64,000 nt of DNA from Comamonadaceae bacterium (GTDB lineage Bacteria > Pseudomonadota > Gammaproteobacteria > Burkholderiales > Burkholderiaceae_C). Under the pieces are notes generated by a model. The model was given only the letters and a program-made list of their open reading frames with translations, did no database searches and had not been told where the DNA came from. Location of the stretch: NCBI GenBank assembly GCA_947450645.1, contig CANFWH010000002.1, forward strand, positions 1 through 64,000, in the 5' to 3' direction. Both the position numbers and the translations under genes were made by a program. This document shows, in pieces, positions 27,001-35,815 of the stretch (positions are counted from its first letter, which is position 1; each line of letters opens with the position of its first letter).

Positions 27001-29693
27001 GGCAAACGAATACCACTAACTCGGATCCAGTTCTCCCCTATGCAATAGGGGGGATGTCACGAAGTGACAGGGGGGTTCTTCCAAACGCAATCCAAATCAA
27101 AGGCGCAAGAGAAAACAATCTCAAAAACTTAAGCGTCAACATTCCCCACGGGCAGTTCAACGTCATCACAGGCGTCAGCGGTTCGGGCAAATCAACGCTG
27201 GCGTTTGACATCTTGTTTAACGAAGGTCAACGTCGTTATTTGGAATCGCTCAACGCCTACGCACGCTCCATCGTGCAGCCCGCAGGTCGCCCCGAAGTCG
27301 ATGCGGTGTATGGCATTCCACCGACCGTCGCAATTGAGCAGCGCCTCTCCCGCGGTGGTCGCAAAAGCACCGTAGGCACGGCCACCGAGGTGTGGCACTT
27401 TCTGCGCCTGCTCTACGTCAAGCTGGGCGTGCAGCACTGCATCCATGACGGAACGCCCGTTGCGCCGCAAACACCAGACAGCATTGCGGCTCACATCTTG
27501 CGAGATTTCAAAGGTCAGCACATCGGCTTACTGGCGCCGCTGGTCATCAACCGCAAGGGCGTGTACACCGAGCTTGCCGATTGGGCTAGGCCGCGTGGTT
27601 ACACGCATCTCAGAATCGATGGTGCGTTCGTGCCCACGGCCAATTTCCCGCGCATCGACCGCTTTAAAGAGCACACGGTGGAGCTACCTGTTGCGGATAT
27701 CCATGTCAGCGCTGCCAATGAGAAAACCCTGCGAGCCGCACTGACTGTGGCTTTGGAGCATGGTAAGGGCGTCGTGCATGTGCTCACCCCGCTTATTGCC
27801 CCTGACTTTGTAGGGAAAATTTCAGTCTTCTCCACGCTCCGCGCCTGCCCCGTTTGCAGCACCTCCTACAACGAGCTCGACCCGCGCCTCTTTAGCTACA
27901 ACAGCAAGCACGGTTGGTGCAAAGACTGCGTCGGCACGGGCGTGGCACTCTCCAAAGAGCAGCGCAAGTTACTGGATGACTCCGTCCGTGATGACGACAA
28001 CAAAGGCCGCGAACAAAGCTTTGAAGAAGCCGCTGTTGAGGACGTGAGCGACCAAGCGTGCCCCACTTGCTCGGGCACAAGGCTTAATTTGCTGGCGCGC
28101 GCTGTGCGCTTCGCGGGCACGCCCATCACCGAGGTGGCAGCACTTTCCATTGCCGATGTTCGCGCTTGGATTCAAACTTTAAAACTCAGTGGTCGCGATG
28201 CCGATATTGCCCGTGATTTGATTCCCGAGATTGAAGGCCGTCTTGCCTTCTTAGAACAAGTGGGCCTCAGCTACCTCACCTTAGATCGTGGCGCGCCTAC
28301 GCTATCGGGCGGCGAAGCCCAGCGGATAAGACTTGCAGCGCAGCTAGGCAGCAATCTGCAAGGCGTGTGCTATGTGCTGGACGAGCCCACCATTGGCCTG
28401 CACGCACGCGATAACGCTATTCTTTTATCGGCGCTCAAAGACCTCAGCAGCAAAGGCAACACGCTCGTCGTCGTCGAGCACGACGCGGACACCATCCGCG
28501 CCGCCGATCACATCATCGACATTGGCCCTTCTGCGGGCAAACGCGGCGGGCGCTTGGTGGCGGAAGGCTCGGTCGCAGACGTGCAAGCGGTTGCCGAGTC
28601 GCAGACGGGGCAGTATTTGGGCACGGCGCTCAAGCATCCGTTTCAAGCTCGGCGAGCGGTACAGACAACCCCTTTGTCGCTTCGCGACATTTCCCCTACT
28701 TCGCAGGGGCAAACAAATTCGATTCACATCCGCAACGCCAAACTCCACAACCTACAAAACGTCAGCGTTGATATTCCACTAGGCAAACTCGTCGCCATCA
28801 CAGGCGTCTCGGGTTCCGGCAAATCGACATTGGCACGCGAGGTGTTATTCCCGCAAGTCAAAGGCAATTTAGCGGCCAGCGGTCTTGAGCGCATCTTGGA
28901 AGTGGATCAAACCCCGATTGGCAAGACGCCACGCTCCTGTCCTGCTACCTACGTCGGATTTTGGGATTTGATTCGTAAACTGTTTGCCGACACGCTAGAG
29001 GCCAAAGCGCGTGGATACCTTGCTGCCAGATTCAGCTTCAACACAGGGCCAGGGCGCTGCGATGGCTGCGAAGGCCAAGGCATGAAAACCATCGCCATGA
29101 GCTTTCTGCCCGATGTGAAAGTGCTGTGCGAAGTGTGCCGTGGCGCACGCTTCAATCCCGAAACACTGGCGGTGCATTGGAAGGGCAAATCGATTGGCGA
29201 CGTGCTGCAAATGGAAGTGGACGAAGCGGTCGAATTCTTCGCCGCCATGCCATCCGTGGCGCATCCGCTGCAGCTCCTCAAAGACGTGGGCCTTGGCTAC
29301 CTCACGCTGGGTCAGCCATCCCCAACGCTCTCGGGCGGTGAAGCGCAGCGCTTGAAGCTAGTGACCGAGCTATCGAAAGTACGCGACGACGTGGCCAAGC
29401 GCGGACAAAAAACACCGCTCACACTCTACGTGCTAGACGAACCCACGGTGGGTCTGCACATGGCCGATGTAGAGAAGCTCATCCGCGTACTGCACAGGTT
29501 AGTCAACGCAGGCCACAGCGTCATCGTAATTGAGCACGACCTAGACGTGATTGCCGAAGCCGATTGGGTGATCGACATGGGCCCCGAAGGCGGCAAAGAC
29601 GGCGGACGAGTGGTTTGCGCAGGTACGCCCGAGGCCGTGGTGAAGAGTGGCTCGCATACGGGGCGGGCGCTCAGAGCTTTACTGAATCGCTAA
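24015..29693 (+). CDS. uvrA: Tandem-fused (double-length) UvrA excinuclease subunit
   Basis: UvrA recognises DNA damage in nucleotide excision repair. This 1892-residue protein contains two complete UvrA units in one chain: residues 1 to about 975 and about 1028 to 1892. Each half has two ABC ATPase modules (Walker [11 protein letters not shown] at 31-40 and three further GVSGSGKST copies; signatures [16 protein letters not shown] three times) and zinc-finger cysteines (CPTCDGARL and CPLCGGSGF in half one; CPTCSGTRL and CDGCEGQG in half two). Tandem UvrAs are a known class that usually coexists with a normal UvrA elsewhere. Four in-frame copies of a palindromic repeat lie in loops and linkers. 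The 3' end overlaps an amidohydrolase gene by 15 bases. Confidence 0.93.
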   Translation: MTHIKIRGARQHNLKNLDLDIKTGELTVVTGVSGSGKSSLVFDTLFAEGQRRYVETFSAYARQFLDRMDKPAVDKIEGVPPAIAIDQSNPVRSSRSTVGTMTELNDHLKLLFARSAQLFDKQTGLAVRHDDTESIYAEMCERAKSNDPRLQVTFPVTLPANTTPEELQQWLSASGFTRIHTFEEKLYVVADRFRVSRVEKARAIEAIETALKHGSGKLTVFADTDTDSQHWRFSTGLHCPESGIQYGLPTPSLFSFNSALGACETCRGFGRVIGVDYGLVIPNDKLTLRMGAIKVMQTPAWKEAQDDLMRHAETAGIPRDTPWNKLTHDQQQWVINGSPNWNGKWNQHWFGIKRFFEYLESKAYKMHIRVLLSKYRSYTTCPTCDGARLKLESLLWRVGTKEQADAVLQATSRFAPKGIGFASHTLHGLAGLCLHDVMKLPIEKLRVFFKSLATPLATHVDISPTSQGQSNSAQAKAQRLILDEINTRLQYLCDVGIGYLTLDRQSRTLSGGEVQRINLTTALGTSLVNTLFVLDEPSIGLHPRDMDRITRAMLRLRDAGNTLVVVEHDPAVMLAADRVIDMGPGPGTAGGQMVFDGTPELLRSADTLTGAYLAGRKTIGLGFKKLVTESTPRLILEGAREHNLKNINVDIPLKCLVTITGVSGSGKSTLVQDILAPALLRHFGKATDTPGLHERLMGADHLEEVVFVDQSPIGKTARSNPASYVGAWDAIRELFAQVPLAKQRGYTASKFSFNGGDGRCPLCGGSGFEHVEMQFLSDVYLRCQDCQGARYRPEILEIKWNGLNVADVLELTVHEACQRFEGQREVLRVLQPIVDVGLDYVKLGQPVPTLSGGEAQRLKLAGFLAETQQKKSASKQALATKGKLFMFDEPTTGLHFDDIAKLMRALRKLLDAGHSLIIIEHNLDVIRASDWLIDLGPEGGDAGGEIVAVGTPDDLKQHATSHTGRALREYEGAVGVSERALTPLSARADISPTAQGQTNTTNSDPVLPYAIGGMSRSDRGVLPNAIQIKGARENNLKNLSVNIPHGQFNVITGVSGSGKSTLAFDILFNEGQRRYLESLNAYARSIVQPAGRPEVDAVYGIPPTVAIEQRLSRGGRKSTVGTATEVWHFLRLLYVKLGVQHCIHDGTPVAPQTPDSIAAHILRDFKGQHIGLLAPLVINRKGVYTELADWARPRGYTHLRIDGAFVPTANFPRIDRFKEHTVELPVADIHVSAANEKTLRAALTVALEHGKGVVHVLTPLIAPDFVGKISVFSTLRACPVCSTSYNELDPRLFSYNSKHGWCKDCVGTGVALSKEQRKLLDDSVRDDDNKGREQSFEEAAVEDVSDQACPTCSGTRLNLLARAVRFAGTPITEVAALSIADVRAWIQTLKLSGRDADIARDLIPEIEGRLAFLEQVGLSYLTLDRGAPTLSGGEAQRIRLAAQLGSNLQGVCYVLDEPTIGLHARDNAILLSALKDLSSKGNTLVVVEHDADTIRAADHIIDIGPSAGKRGGRLVAEGSVADVQAVAESQTGQYLGTALKHPFQARRAVQTTPLSLRDISPTSQGQTNSIHIRNAKLHNLQNVSVDIPLGKLVAITGVSGSGKSTLAREVLFPQVKGNLAASGLERILEVDQTPIGKTPRSCPATYVGFWDLIRKLFADTLEAKARGYLAARFSFNTGPGRCDGCEGQGMKTIAMSFLPDVKVLCEVCRGARFNPETLAVHWKGKSIGDVLQMEVDEAVEFFAAMPSVAHPLQLLKDVGLGYLTLGQPSPTLSGGEAQRLKLVTELSKVRDDVAKRGQKTPLTLYVLDEPTVGLHMADVEKLIRVLHRLVNAGHSVIVIEHDLDVIAEADWVIDMGPEGGKDGGRVVCAGTPEAVVKSGSHTGRALRALLNR
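25374..25429 (+). repeat. In-frame palindromic repeat copy 1 (inside uvrA)
   Basis: A 56-base element beginning ACCCCTTTG and containing two hairpins. Stem 1 is TGGCCAC/GTGGACA with one mismatch; stem 2 is CCCCT-ACTTCGC-AGGGG. It encodes residues about 454-472 ([19 protein letters not shown]), inserted in a loop before the LSGGEVQR signature of the first ATPase module. Confidence 0.85.
26958..27013 (+). repeat. In-frame palindromic repeat copy 2 (inside uvrA)
   Basis: A 56-base element with the same layout as copy 1. Stem 1 is TGTCAGC-TCGC-GCTGACA (perfect) and stem 2 is CCCCT-ACTGCGC-AGGGG. It encodes about residues 982-999 ([18 protein letters not shown]) in the linker joining the two UvrA halves. 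Confidence 0.85.
27030..27080 (-). repeat. Inverted, diverged repeat copy (inside uvrA)
   Basis: Read on the minus strand this segment has the same order as the other copies: an ACCCC-type start, stem TGTCAC-TTC-GTGACA, then CCCCT...AGGGG. It lies back to back with copy 2 in the linker and is still translated in-frame ([19 protein letters not shown]). It is a diverged family member in the opposite orientation. Confidence 0.7.
28668..28720 (+). repeat. In-frame palindromic repeat copy 3 (inside uvrA)
   Basis: A 53-base element, three bases shorter than copies 1 and 2, so the frame is kept. Stem 1 is TGTCGC-TTC-GCGACA (perfect) and stem 2 is CCCCT-ACTTCGC-AGGGG. It encodes about residues 1552-1569 ([18 protein letters not shown]) between the two ATPase modules of the second half. 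Confidence 0.85.
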
Positions 29694-30881
29694 CCACTTC
29701 TCCGTCAACTTCACCCAATAACTCACGCCCAGCGGAATGACTTCATCGTTGAAGTCATAGCTCGGGTTGTGCAGCATGCATGGGCCTGCGCCGTGACCCA
29801 TCGCGCGGTGGTCGCCTTCGCCGTTAGCGATGAACACATACGCGCCGGGCTTGGCCTGCAGCATGTAGGAGAAGTCCTCTGCGCCCATGGTGGGTTCTTG
29901 CGGCAGCACCGCCTCTGCGCCCACCATTTCTTCCATGACAGCACGGCAAAAATCGGCCTCGGGCTGCGAGTTGATCGTGGGCGGATAGTTACGCTCAAAC
30001 TCAAATTCGCACGTGGCGCCGTATGCCGCGGCAGTGTTGCTTGCGACTTCGCGCATGCGGCGCTCGATCATGTCCAGCACTTCCATCGTGAAGGTGCGCA
30101 CCGTGCCTTGTAGCTCGCAGCCATCGGGGATGACGTTGGTGGCGCTGCCTGCGTGAATCATGGTGACGCTAATCACGCCTGGATCAATCGGTTTTTTGTT
30201 GCGCGAAATAATGGTTTGAAATGCTGTCACCATCGCTGCCGCCGCAGGTATGGGGTCGATGCTCTCGTAGGGCAAGGCAGCGTGTGAGCCTTTACCTTTC
30301 ACGGTGATTTTGAATTCGCTGGATGACGCCATCACGGGGCCTGGGCTCACCGCAAACGTGCCTACCTTGCCGCCTGGCCAGTTGTGCATACCAAAGACGG
30401 CTTCCACAGGAAACTTGTTAAAGAGTCCGTCTTTAATCATTTCGCGTGCGCCGCCGCCGCCTTCTTCTGCGGGCTGAAAGATGACGTATACCGTGCCGTC
30501 AAAGTCGCGCGTCTTAGCCAAATGCTGCGCTGCACCGAGCAGCATGGCGGTGTGGCCATCGTGCCCACACGCATGCATCTTGCCGGCGTTTTTGGATGCG
30601 TGCGCAAATTGGTTGAACTCTTGCATGGGTAGCGCGTCCATATCGGCGCGTAAGCCAATGGCTTTGCCACTCTTATTGGTTTTGCCCTCGATGATGCCGA
30701 CCACGCCTGTGGTGCCCATGCCTCGGTGAACTTGGATGCCCCACTCGGTCAACTTGGCAGCGACCACATCGGCGGTGCGATTTTCTTGAAAGCAAAGTTC
30801 GGGGTTGGCGTGAATATCTCGGCGGATGGCAGCGATCTCGGCAGCGCCTCCAGAAGAAATAAGCGATGTAAAAGTTTTCAT
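29679..30881 (-). CDS. M20-family amidohydrolase (hippurate hydrolase-like)
   Basis: A 400-residue metal-dependent amidohydrolase of the M20D group, which removes acyl groups from N-acyl amino acids or acts on peptides. The metal-site motifs are HACGHDGHTAMLLGAA and FQPAEEGGGGAREMI, then MHNWPGGKVG and a C-terminal MGAEDFSYML. The N-terminus has AIRRDIHANPELCFQE, a family hallmark. It converges with uvrA (15-base overlap). The substrate is not known. Confidence 0.92.
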   Translation of the reverse strand: MKTFTSLISSGGAAEIAAIRRDIHANPELCFQENRTADVVAAKLTEWGIQVHRGMGTTGVVGIIEGKTNKSGKAIGLRADMDALPMQEFNQFAHASKNAGKMHACGHDGHTAMLLGAAQHLAKTRDFDGTVYVIFQPAEEGGGGAREMIKDGLFNKFPVEAVFGMHNWPGGKVGTFAVSPGPVMASSSEFKITVKGKGSHAALPYESIDPIPAAAAMVTAFQTIISRNKKPIDPGVISVTMIHAGSATNVIPDGCELQGTVRTFTMEVLDMIERRMREVASNTAAAYGATCEFEFERNYPPTINSQPEADFCRAVMEEMVGAEAVLPQEPTMGAEDFSYMLQAKPGAYVFIANGEGDHRAMGHGAGPCMLHNPSYDFNDEVIPLGVSYWVKLTEKWLAIQ

Positions 30882-30907
30882 ATCAGTATGATTTCATGCA
30901 AGTGTTT

Positions 30908-31483
30908 CTAACGCGAGTAACGTATCAACCGAGCAGGATAAATATCTCTCCTAGCAATAGTGCCTTGCGTCCAACCGCCGCCAAAAGTCTGTCGAAAATT
31001 TATCCCCCACAAAGGAGAGGTTGGATTGTTGGGAACGACCGTTCCCGAGATCATGAGAACGGGAGGAGTTGATGGGAAGATTCGCAAATTGATAGCGGGA
31101 CTGACACAGCTGGACTCCAACAAACTGCCAAGTTGATACATATCAGGAATACGCCAAGGCGTTTGGGGGCTTGCAGTTGTTCTAGGCATATTAGCTGCAA
31201 CATCAACTAGCGCATCGTATGTCATTTGTGATGGAGAGCCTTCACAAGTGACTCCGTTCCAATTCATCCCCACTAAACAACGCTGCCAAATATACCCAGT
31301 CACGGTGTCTTTCACTTCGCCGCCTTGCGTGCCAGCGACCACTTCGTAGCGGTTATCTGGTCGCGTCAGCGGTTCGTGACATTGTTGTTGCGCTTGTATC
31401 AACGTACTGGCTTGCATCAAAACGACAAAAAACAAAGTGTGCAAAACTAAAGAAGATTTAAATTTTCCGAACAGTTGATTCAT
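30908..31483 (-). CDS. Exported DUF1566 (Lcl C-terminal-type) protein
   Basis: A 191-residue protein with a signal peptide (SLVLHTLFFVVLMQASTLIQA) and a DUF1566-like domain: DTVTGYIWQRCLVGMNWNG, a spaced cysteine (TCEG), WRIPDMYQLGSLLE and a final YPARLIRY. Such domains occur in secreted or surface proteins of many proteobacteria; the function is unknown. AAGG lies upstream of the ATG. It faces an AT-rich intergenic region. Confidence 0.75.
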   Translation of the reverse strand: MNQLFGKFKSSLVLHTLFFVVLMQASTLIQAQQQCHEPLTRPDNRYEVVAGTQGGEVKDTVTGYIWQRCLVGMNWNGVTCEGSPSQMTYDALVDVAANMPRTTASPQTPWRIPDMYQLGSLLESSCVSPAINLRIFPSTPPVLMISGTVVPNNPTSPLWGINFRQTFGGGWTQGTIARRDIYPARLIRYSR

Positions 31484-31755
31484 ATGCAGACCTTAACAAA
31501 ATGTTGAAACACAAGAATTTACATTTCTATCGTTGTCAAATTAAAGTAAAAATATCTAAAAAATGTCCTAACAACATTGTGACCGATTTTGCGTTGTAAC
31601 TAAAGTAAGTTCTTCGTGCATTGATTTTTTGAAAGATTGCGCCGTAACGCCTGCCGAACCTACGCCTACAAATGCAGTGGAGGGATTGAAAAGCGAGGAC
31701 GACAAAACACGCCCAAAGGCGCTGCGGCTAAATAACCAAGGTCTAAAATCGGCGA
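31484..31755. other. 272-base intergenic region
   Basis: The longest gene-free stretch of the window. Its left half (about 31490-31640) is markedly AT-rich and probably holds the promoter of the leftward DUF1566 gene. The right half leads into the ABC transporter operon. A short open frame at 31629-31811 has no ribosome site and overlaps the ATPase gene, so I do not regard it as a gene. No RNA structure was recognised. Confidence 0.5.
31744..31749 (+). promoter_or_regulatory. -10 element for putative leaderless ABC ATPase mRNA
   Basis: TAAAAT ends six bases before the ATG at 31756, with no Shine-Dalgarno sequence. No clear -35 is seen. Confidence 0.4.
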
Positions 31756-32688
31756 ATGACTACTCCTGCACTTTCCTTCCAATCCGTTTCAAAATCCTAT
31801 GGCAACAATAACGCCCTCGATGGTGTCAACTTCGACATTGCTGAAGGCGAATTTTTTGGTTTGCTTGGCCCCAACGGCGCGGGCAAGACAACGCTGATTT
31901 CGGTACTAGCGGGTCTTGTGAAAGCCACGTCTGGTAAGGTCTTGGTGCATGGTCACGATGTTCGCACCGACTTCGCCACCGCCCGCCGCATGATTGGTGT
32001 CGTGCCGCAAGAGCTGGTGTTCGATCCCTTTTTTACGGTGCGCGAAGCTTTGATGATTCAGTCTGGCTACTTCGGCATTAAAAAGAATGATGCGTGGGTC
32101 GATGAGCTACTTGAGAATCTCGGCCTCACCGACAAAGCCAACGCCAACATGCGCCAACTCTCAGGCGGCATGAAGCGCCGCGTGTTAGTGGGGCAAGCCC
32201 TTGTCCACAAGCCGCCCGTCATCGTGCTGGACGAGCCTACGGCGGGCGTGGACGTCGAGCTGCGCCAAACGTTGTGGGCGTTTATTAGCAAGCTCAATAA
32301 GCAAGGCCACACCGTCTTACTCACCACGCATTATTTGGAAGAAGCCGAGGCACTGTGTGGCCGCATTGCCATGCTGCAACAGGGCCGCGTAGTGGCACTC
32401 AACAGCACCAGCGAATTACTCAAAGCTGCGGCATCTAACGTACTGCGATTCAAGCTGGAAGCCACGCTGGACAAGCCTTTGCCAGCATCCATTGCCGCCA
32501 AAGCTCGCGTCACAGGGCGCATCGTGCAGCTGCCTGCCAACACAGCAGCGGAAGTTGAAACCTATCTCGCCGCTGTGCGCGAAGCGGGCTTGGTGGCCGA
32601 AGACGTTGAAGTGCGCAAAGCCGATTTAGAAGATGTCTTTTTAGATGTGATGAACAAAGACCGAGCACAAAATAAGGACGTAGCATGA
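31756..32688 (+). CDS. ABC transporter ATP-binding protein (YadG/NodI type)
   Basis: A 310-residue ABC ATPase with Walker A GPNGAGKTT, signature LSGGMKRRVLVGQALVHKPP, Walker B VIVLDEPTAGVD and the switch histidine (LLTTHYLEEAE). A C-terminal extension of about 80 residues follows, as in exporter ATPases of this group. It overlaps the permease gene by four bases. In many betaproteobacteria this pair and a BolA gene sit next to the mla lipid-transport genes, with murA after them. Here neither mla nor murA is adjacent. The substrate is unknown. Confidence 0.92.
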   Translation: MTTPALSFQSVSKSYGNNNALDGVNFDIAEGEFFGLLGPNGAGKTTLISVLAGLVKATSGKVLVHGHDVRTDFATARRMIGVVPQELVFDPFFTVREALMIQSGYFGIKKNDAWVDELLENLGLTDKANANMRQLSGGMKRRVLVGQALVHKPPVIVLDEPTAGVDVELRQTLWAFISKLNKQGHTVLLTTHYLEEAEALCGRIAMLQQGRVVALNSTSELLKAAASNVLRFKLEATLDKPLPASIAAKARVTGRIVQLPANTAAEVETYLAAVREAGLVAEDVEVRKADLEDVFLDVMNKDRAQNKDVA

Positions 32689-33464
32689 ACACCACCATGA
32701 CCCACACAAGGAACGGCTGGCAAAGCCTGTTCTACAAAGAGATTTGGCGCTTTTGGAAAGTCTTTGGTCAAACCGTGACTGCGCCCGTGCTGACCTCGGT
32801 TATGTACTTGCTCATCTTTAATCATGTGTTGGCCGATCACGTCAAGGTCTACGACACGGTCAGCTACACCGCGTTTTTAGTTCCTGGCTTAGTCATGATG
32901 AGCGTGCTGCAAAACGCGTTTGCCAATAGCTCGTCGTCCATGGTGCAAAGCAAGATGATGGGCAACTTGGTCTTCTTGCTGGTCACGCCACTAGACCACT
33001 GGGATTGGTTCTTCGCCTACGTGGGCGCTGCCGTTGTGCGTGGCCTGTGCGTGGGCTTTGGCGTTTTCATCGTGACAATTTGGTTTGCTGAATTGCACTT
33101 TGCCGCGCCGCTGTGGATTGCCCTATTCGCCTTAATGGGCGCGGCTTTGCTCGGATGCCTTGGTCTGATTGCGGGACTGTGGGCCGACAAGTTTGACCAA
33201 ATGTCAGTGTTTCAAAACTTCCTCATCATGCCGCTGACATTTTTATCGGGCGTGTTTTATTCCATCCACAGCCTACCCACGTTTTGGCAAAACCTCTCGC
33301 GCTTCAATCCGTTTTTTTACATGATTGACGGCTTTAGATATGGCTTCTTTGGCAAGAGCGATGTCGAGCCTTGGCTGAGCTTTGGCATCGTGTTTACCAC
33401 ACTCGCCATCGTGAGCACCATCGCTGTTCACCTCCTTCGCATCGGCTACAAAATCAGATCATGA
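32685..33464 (+). CDS. ABC transporter permease (YadH/ABC-2 type)
   Basis: A 259-residue membrane protein with six hydrophobic segments and the ABC-2 permease pattern (NGWQSLFYKEIWRFWKVFGQ at the N-terminus; MPLTFLSGVFYSIHSLPTFW near residue 185; FNPFFYMIDGFRYGFFGKSD). It should pair with the upstream ATPase as a half-size exporter. It overlaps both neighbours by four bases, so the three genes form one operon. Confidence 0.92.
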   Translation: MNTTMTHTRNGWQSLFYKEIWRFWKVFGQTVTAPVLTSVMYLLIFNHVLADHVKVYDTVSYTAFLVPGLVMMSVLQNAFANSSSSMVQSKMMGNLVFLLVTPLDHWDWFFAYVGAAVVRGLCVGFGVFIVTIWFAELHFAAPLWIALFALMGAALLGCLGLIAGLWADKFDQMSVFQNFLIMPLTFLSGVFYSIHSLPTFWQNLSRFNPFFYMIDGFRYGFFGKSDVEPWLSFGIVFTTLAIVSTIAVHLLRIGYKIRS

Positions 33465-33694
33465 ACGCACAAGAAATCGAACAACTCATTGCCGCTAGCC
33501 TAGCCTGCGAGCAGCTTGAAGTCACTGGCGACGGCAGACACTGGAATGCCGTTATCGTTTCGGAAGCCTTTACTGGCAAGCGTTTGATCCAGCGCCATCA
33601 AATGGTTTATGCCACACTGGGCGGACGCATGGCGACAGATGAAATCCATGCGCTGTCGATGAAGACCCTCACACCGCAGGAGGCGCAGGCGTAG
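33461..33694 (+). CDS. BolA-family protein (IbaG-like)
   Basis: A 77-residue BolA-fold protein: NAQEIEQLIAASLACEQLEV, then GDGRHWNAVIVSEAF and LIQRHQMVYATLGGRM, which fits IbaG/BolA. These proteins bind 2Fe-2S clusters together with monothiol glutaredoxins. The start at 33461 overlaps the permease stop by four bases. The 3' end overlaps the convergent CBS-domain gene by 26 bases. Confidence 0.88.
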   Translation: MNAQEIEQLIAASLACEQLEVTGDGRHWNAVIVSEAFTGKRLIQRHQMVYATLGGRMATDEIHALSMKTLTPQEAQA

Positions 33695-34955
33695 CTTTAA
33701 CCATCTCCACGCGCCGCCCCACCATTTGCGTGACCTCTAATTGCCAGCCTTCAATCTGTACGCGCGTACCCACCACGGGCAGATCGCCAAGCTCGCTCAT
33801 CACGAGACCACCCAGCGTGTTGTAGCGCTCATCGTCTTCATCTGGCAGAACGTCGATCTCTAATTTATTTTTAAGCTCTTGAATCGAGAGCTGGCCGTCT
33901 AACAGCCACGAGCCATCCAACTGTTTGCTACTTGACGCCGCACCTTGCGCGGGCGTGTGCAGCTCGCCCGTAATGGCTTGCAGCAAATCTTGCGGCGTAA
34001 TGAGTCCTTGCACCTCGCCGTATTCATCGACCACCAAAACCATGCGCTCAGCTTTTTTCTTAAATTGATTGAGCAAGAGCATCGCGTTCAGCGTCTCGGG
34101 CACAAAGCTCACGGGATGAATAAGGTCATGCCAATCGCTCTCTCCCGCTTGCTGGCGCAGTAAAAGTTGGCTCACGCTGACGATGCCCATCGTACGCGAC
34201 CAATCGCCATCGCAGACGGGATACCACGAGTGCCCTGCCTCGGCGGCCATATGTAGTGAGGCTTCCAGAGGCATGTCCTTCGCAAGCCAAGCCACATCTG
34301 CCCTAGGGAGCATCAATGATGCGAGAGGCCGTCCATCAAGGTCGAATACGTTTTGCACGAGGCTGTGCTCTTGCTCGTCTATCACGCCTGCATCCAAGCC
34401 TTCATCCAAGTTGGCGTTGATTTCTTCGTGCGTGACGGCGCGTGTGTTTTTGGTATTCACACCAAGCAGTGCAAGCACAGTCGCCGTGGTTTTGGTGAGC
34501 AACCACACAAACGGAAATGCGAGGCGAGCGACCCACTGCATGGGCCGCGCCACCACACGCGCTACGGCTTCTGGATAAAGCTGCCCAATGCGCTTAGGCA
34601 CCAGCTCGCCAAAAATAATCGTGAGCAAAGTAATCACGGTCACCACTACGCCCGTGGCCGCGTAGCCCGCCGCCTGCTCACGCACATGCAGCGTTTGCAA
34701 CCACACGGAGAGCGATTCGCTAAACGCGGCTTCGCCCACAATGCCATTCAAAACACCAATCGAGGTGATACCGACTTGCACACTTGATAAAAATCGCGTT
34801 GGCTGCGCGAGCAAGGCTAGCGCGGCCTGCGAGCCTTTGTCGCCGCCTTCGGCACCGAGGTTAAGCAGCGCTTTGCGGCTGGCGGTCAGCGCCATCTCGG
34901 ACATGGCGAACGCCGCGTTCAAAATAATCAGAAAGAAAATTAACAGAAAATCCAT
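33669..34955 (-). CDS. CNNM/CBS-domain membrane protein (HlyC/CorC family)
   Basis: A 428-residue protein with an N-terminal CNNM membrane domain (MDFLLIFFLIILNAAFAMSE and three more hydrophobic segments), a pair of CBS domains (DLDGRPLASLMLPRADVAWL; VVDEYGEVQGLITPQDLLQA), and a C-terminal CorC/HlyC domain (LGDLPVVGTRVQIEGWQLEV). Such proteins are linked to magnesium or cobalt homeostasis; the name hemolysin is historical. I used ATG at 34955, which has TAAAGT seven bases upstream; a GTG at 34964 with AGG nine bases upstream is an alternative. It is divergent from apaH with two bases between starts. Confidence 0.88.
   Translation of the reverse strand: MDFLLIFFLIILNAAFAMSEMALTASRKALLNLGAEGGDKGSQAALALLAQPTRFLSSVQVGITSIGVLNGIVGEAAFSESLSVWLQTLHVREQAAGYAATGVVVTVITLLTIIFGELVPKRIGQLYPEAVARVVARPMQWVARLAFPFVWLLTKTTATVLALLGVNTKNTRAVTHEEINANLDEGLDAGVIDEQEHSLVQNVFDLDGRPLASLMLPRADVAWLAKDMPLEASLHMAAEAGHSWYPVCDGDWSRTMGIVSVSQLLLRQQAGESDWHDLIHPVSFVPETLNAMLLLNQFKKKAERMVLVVDEYGEVQGLITPQDLLQAITGELHTPAQGAASSSKQLDGSWLLDGQLSIQELKNKLEIDVLPDEDDERYNTLGGLVMSELGDLPVVGTRVQIEGWQLEVTQMVGRRVEMVKATPAPPAV
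34946..34951 (+). promoter_or_regulatory. -10-like element for apaH, inside the divergent CBS gene
   Basis: GAAAAT ends six bases before the apaH ATG at 34958 and lies within the first codons of the divergent CBS-domain gene. The match is weak; the spacing is the argument. Confidence 0.25.
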
Positions 34956-34957
34956 AC

Positions 34958-35815
34958 ATGGCACTTTACCTGATTGGCGACATCCAAGGCTGCAACGACG
35001 CGTTCAATCGCTTGCTCAGCAAAATCGACTTCTCACCCAGTCGCGACACGCTCTACGTTTTAGGCGACATGGTCAATCGCGGCGAGGACTCCGCTGGCGT
35101 GATCGAGACGCTGATGCGGTTTGGCCATTCGGCCAAGTGCGTGCTGGGCAATCACGATTTGCACTTGCTTGCCGTGGCGCATGGCATACGCCCTGCACAT
35201 CAATCAGATACACTGCAGGCCATACTGGATGGGGCTTCCACGAGTGCCGTTTTAGATTGGTTGCGGTATCAAAAGTTGGCGATTGATCTGGCGCACAACA
35301 AAAAAAGATGGTTGCTTGTCCATGCGGGCGTGCTGCCGCAGTGGTCGGCGGATCAAACATTAGAGCTTGCTGGGGAAGTGGAAGCCGCTCTGCAAAGCCA
35401 CGACTATGTGGACTTTTTGCGCCAGATGTATGGCAATACGCCATACATCTGGCGAGATGATTTGCAAGGCGCTGACAGGTTGCGCATCGTTGTAAATGCA
35501 CTCACGCGCTTGCGTTTTTGCAACGAGAACGGCGTGATGGAGTTCGCAACCAAAGAAGGCGCAGGCTCAGCACCCGAAGGAAACATGGCGTGGTTTGATG
35601 TTCCGAATCGAATGACCGCTTTTGAGGACGTGTCTATCGCGTTTGGGCATTGGTCAACGTTGGGGCTTTTTTATCGTCCCTCGCTGCAAGCCCCGTCCGT
35701 ATTGGGTTTGGACACGGGCTGCGTTTGGGGTGGGGAGTTGACGAGTTACTGTCTCAACTCCGCCAAACTCGCCGCAATCTCTGCGCCAATGAGCACCAAG
35801 AGCCACGCCACATAA
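34958..35815 (+). CDS. apaH: Symmetrical bis(5'-nucleosyl)-tetraphosphatase ApaH
   Basis: ApaH hydrolyses Ap4A to two ADP and also removes Np4 caps from RNA. The 285-residue protein has all metallophosphatase motifs: LIGDIQGCNDAF, LGDMVNRGEDS, LGNHDLHLLAV and LVHAGVLPQW. The conserved GLDTGCVWGGEL is near the C-terminus. There is no Shine-Dalgarno sequence. Its 3' end overlaps the convergent YihY gene by 70 bases, the longest convergent overlap of the window. Confidence 0.95.
   Translation: MALYLIGDIQGCNDAFNRLLSKIDFSPSRDTLYVLGDMVNRGEDSAGVIETLMRFGHSAKCVLGNHDLHLLAVAHGIRPAHQSDTLQAILDGASTSAVLDWLRYQKLAIDLAHNKKRWLLVHAGVLPQWSADQTLELAGEVEAALQSHDYVDFLRQMYGNTPYIWRDDLQGADRLRIVVNALTRLRFCNENGVMEFATKEGAGSAPEGNMAWFDVPNRMTAFEDVSIAFGHWSTLGLFYRPSLQAPSVLGLDTGCVWGGELTSYCLNSAKLAAISAPMSTKSHAT

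Noticed and set aside
31629-31811. Short open frame before the ABC ATPase gene
   Set aside because: No ribosome site, no family features, and it runs into the ATPase gene in another frame.
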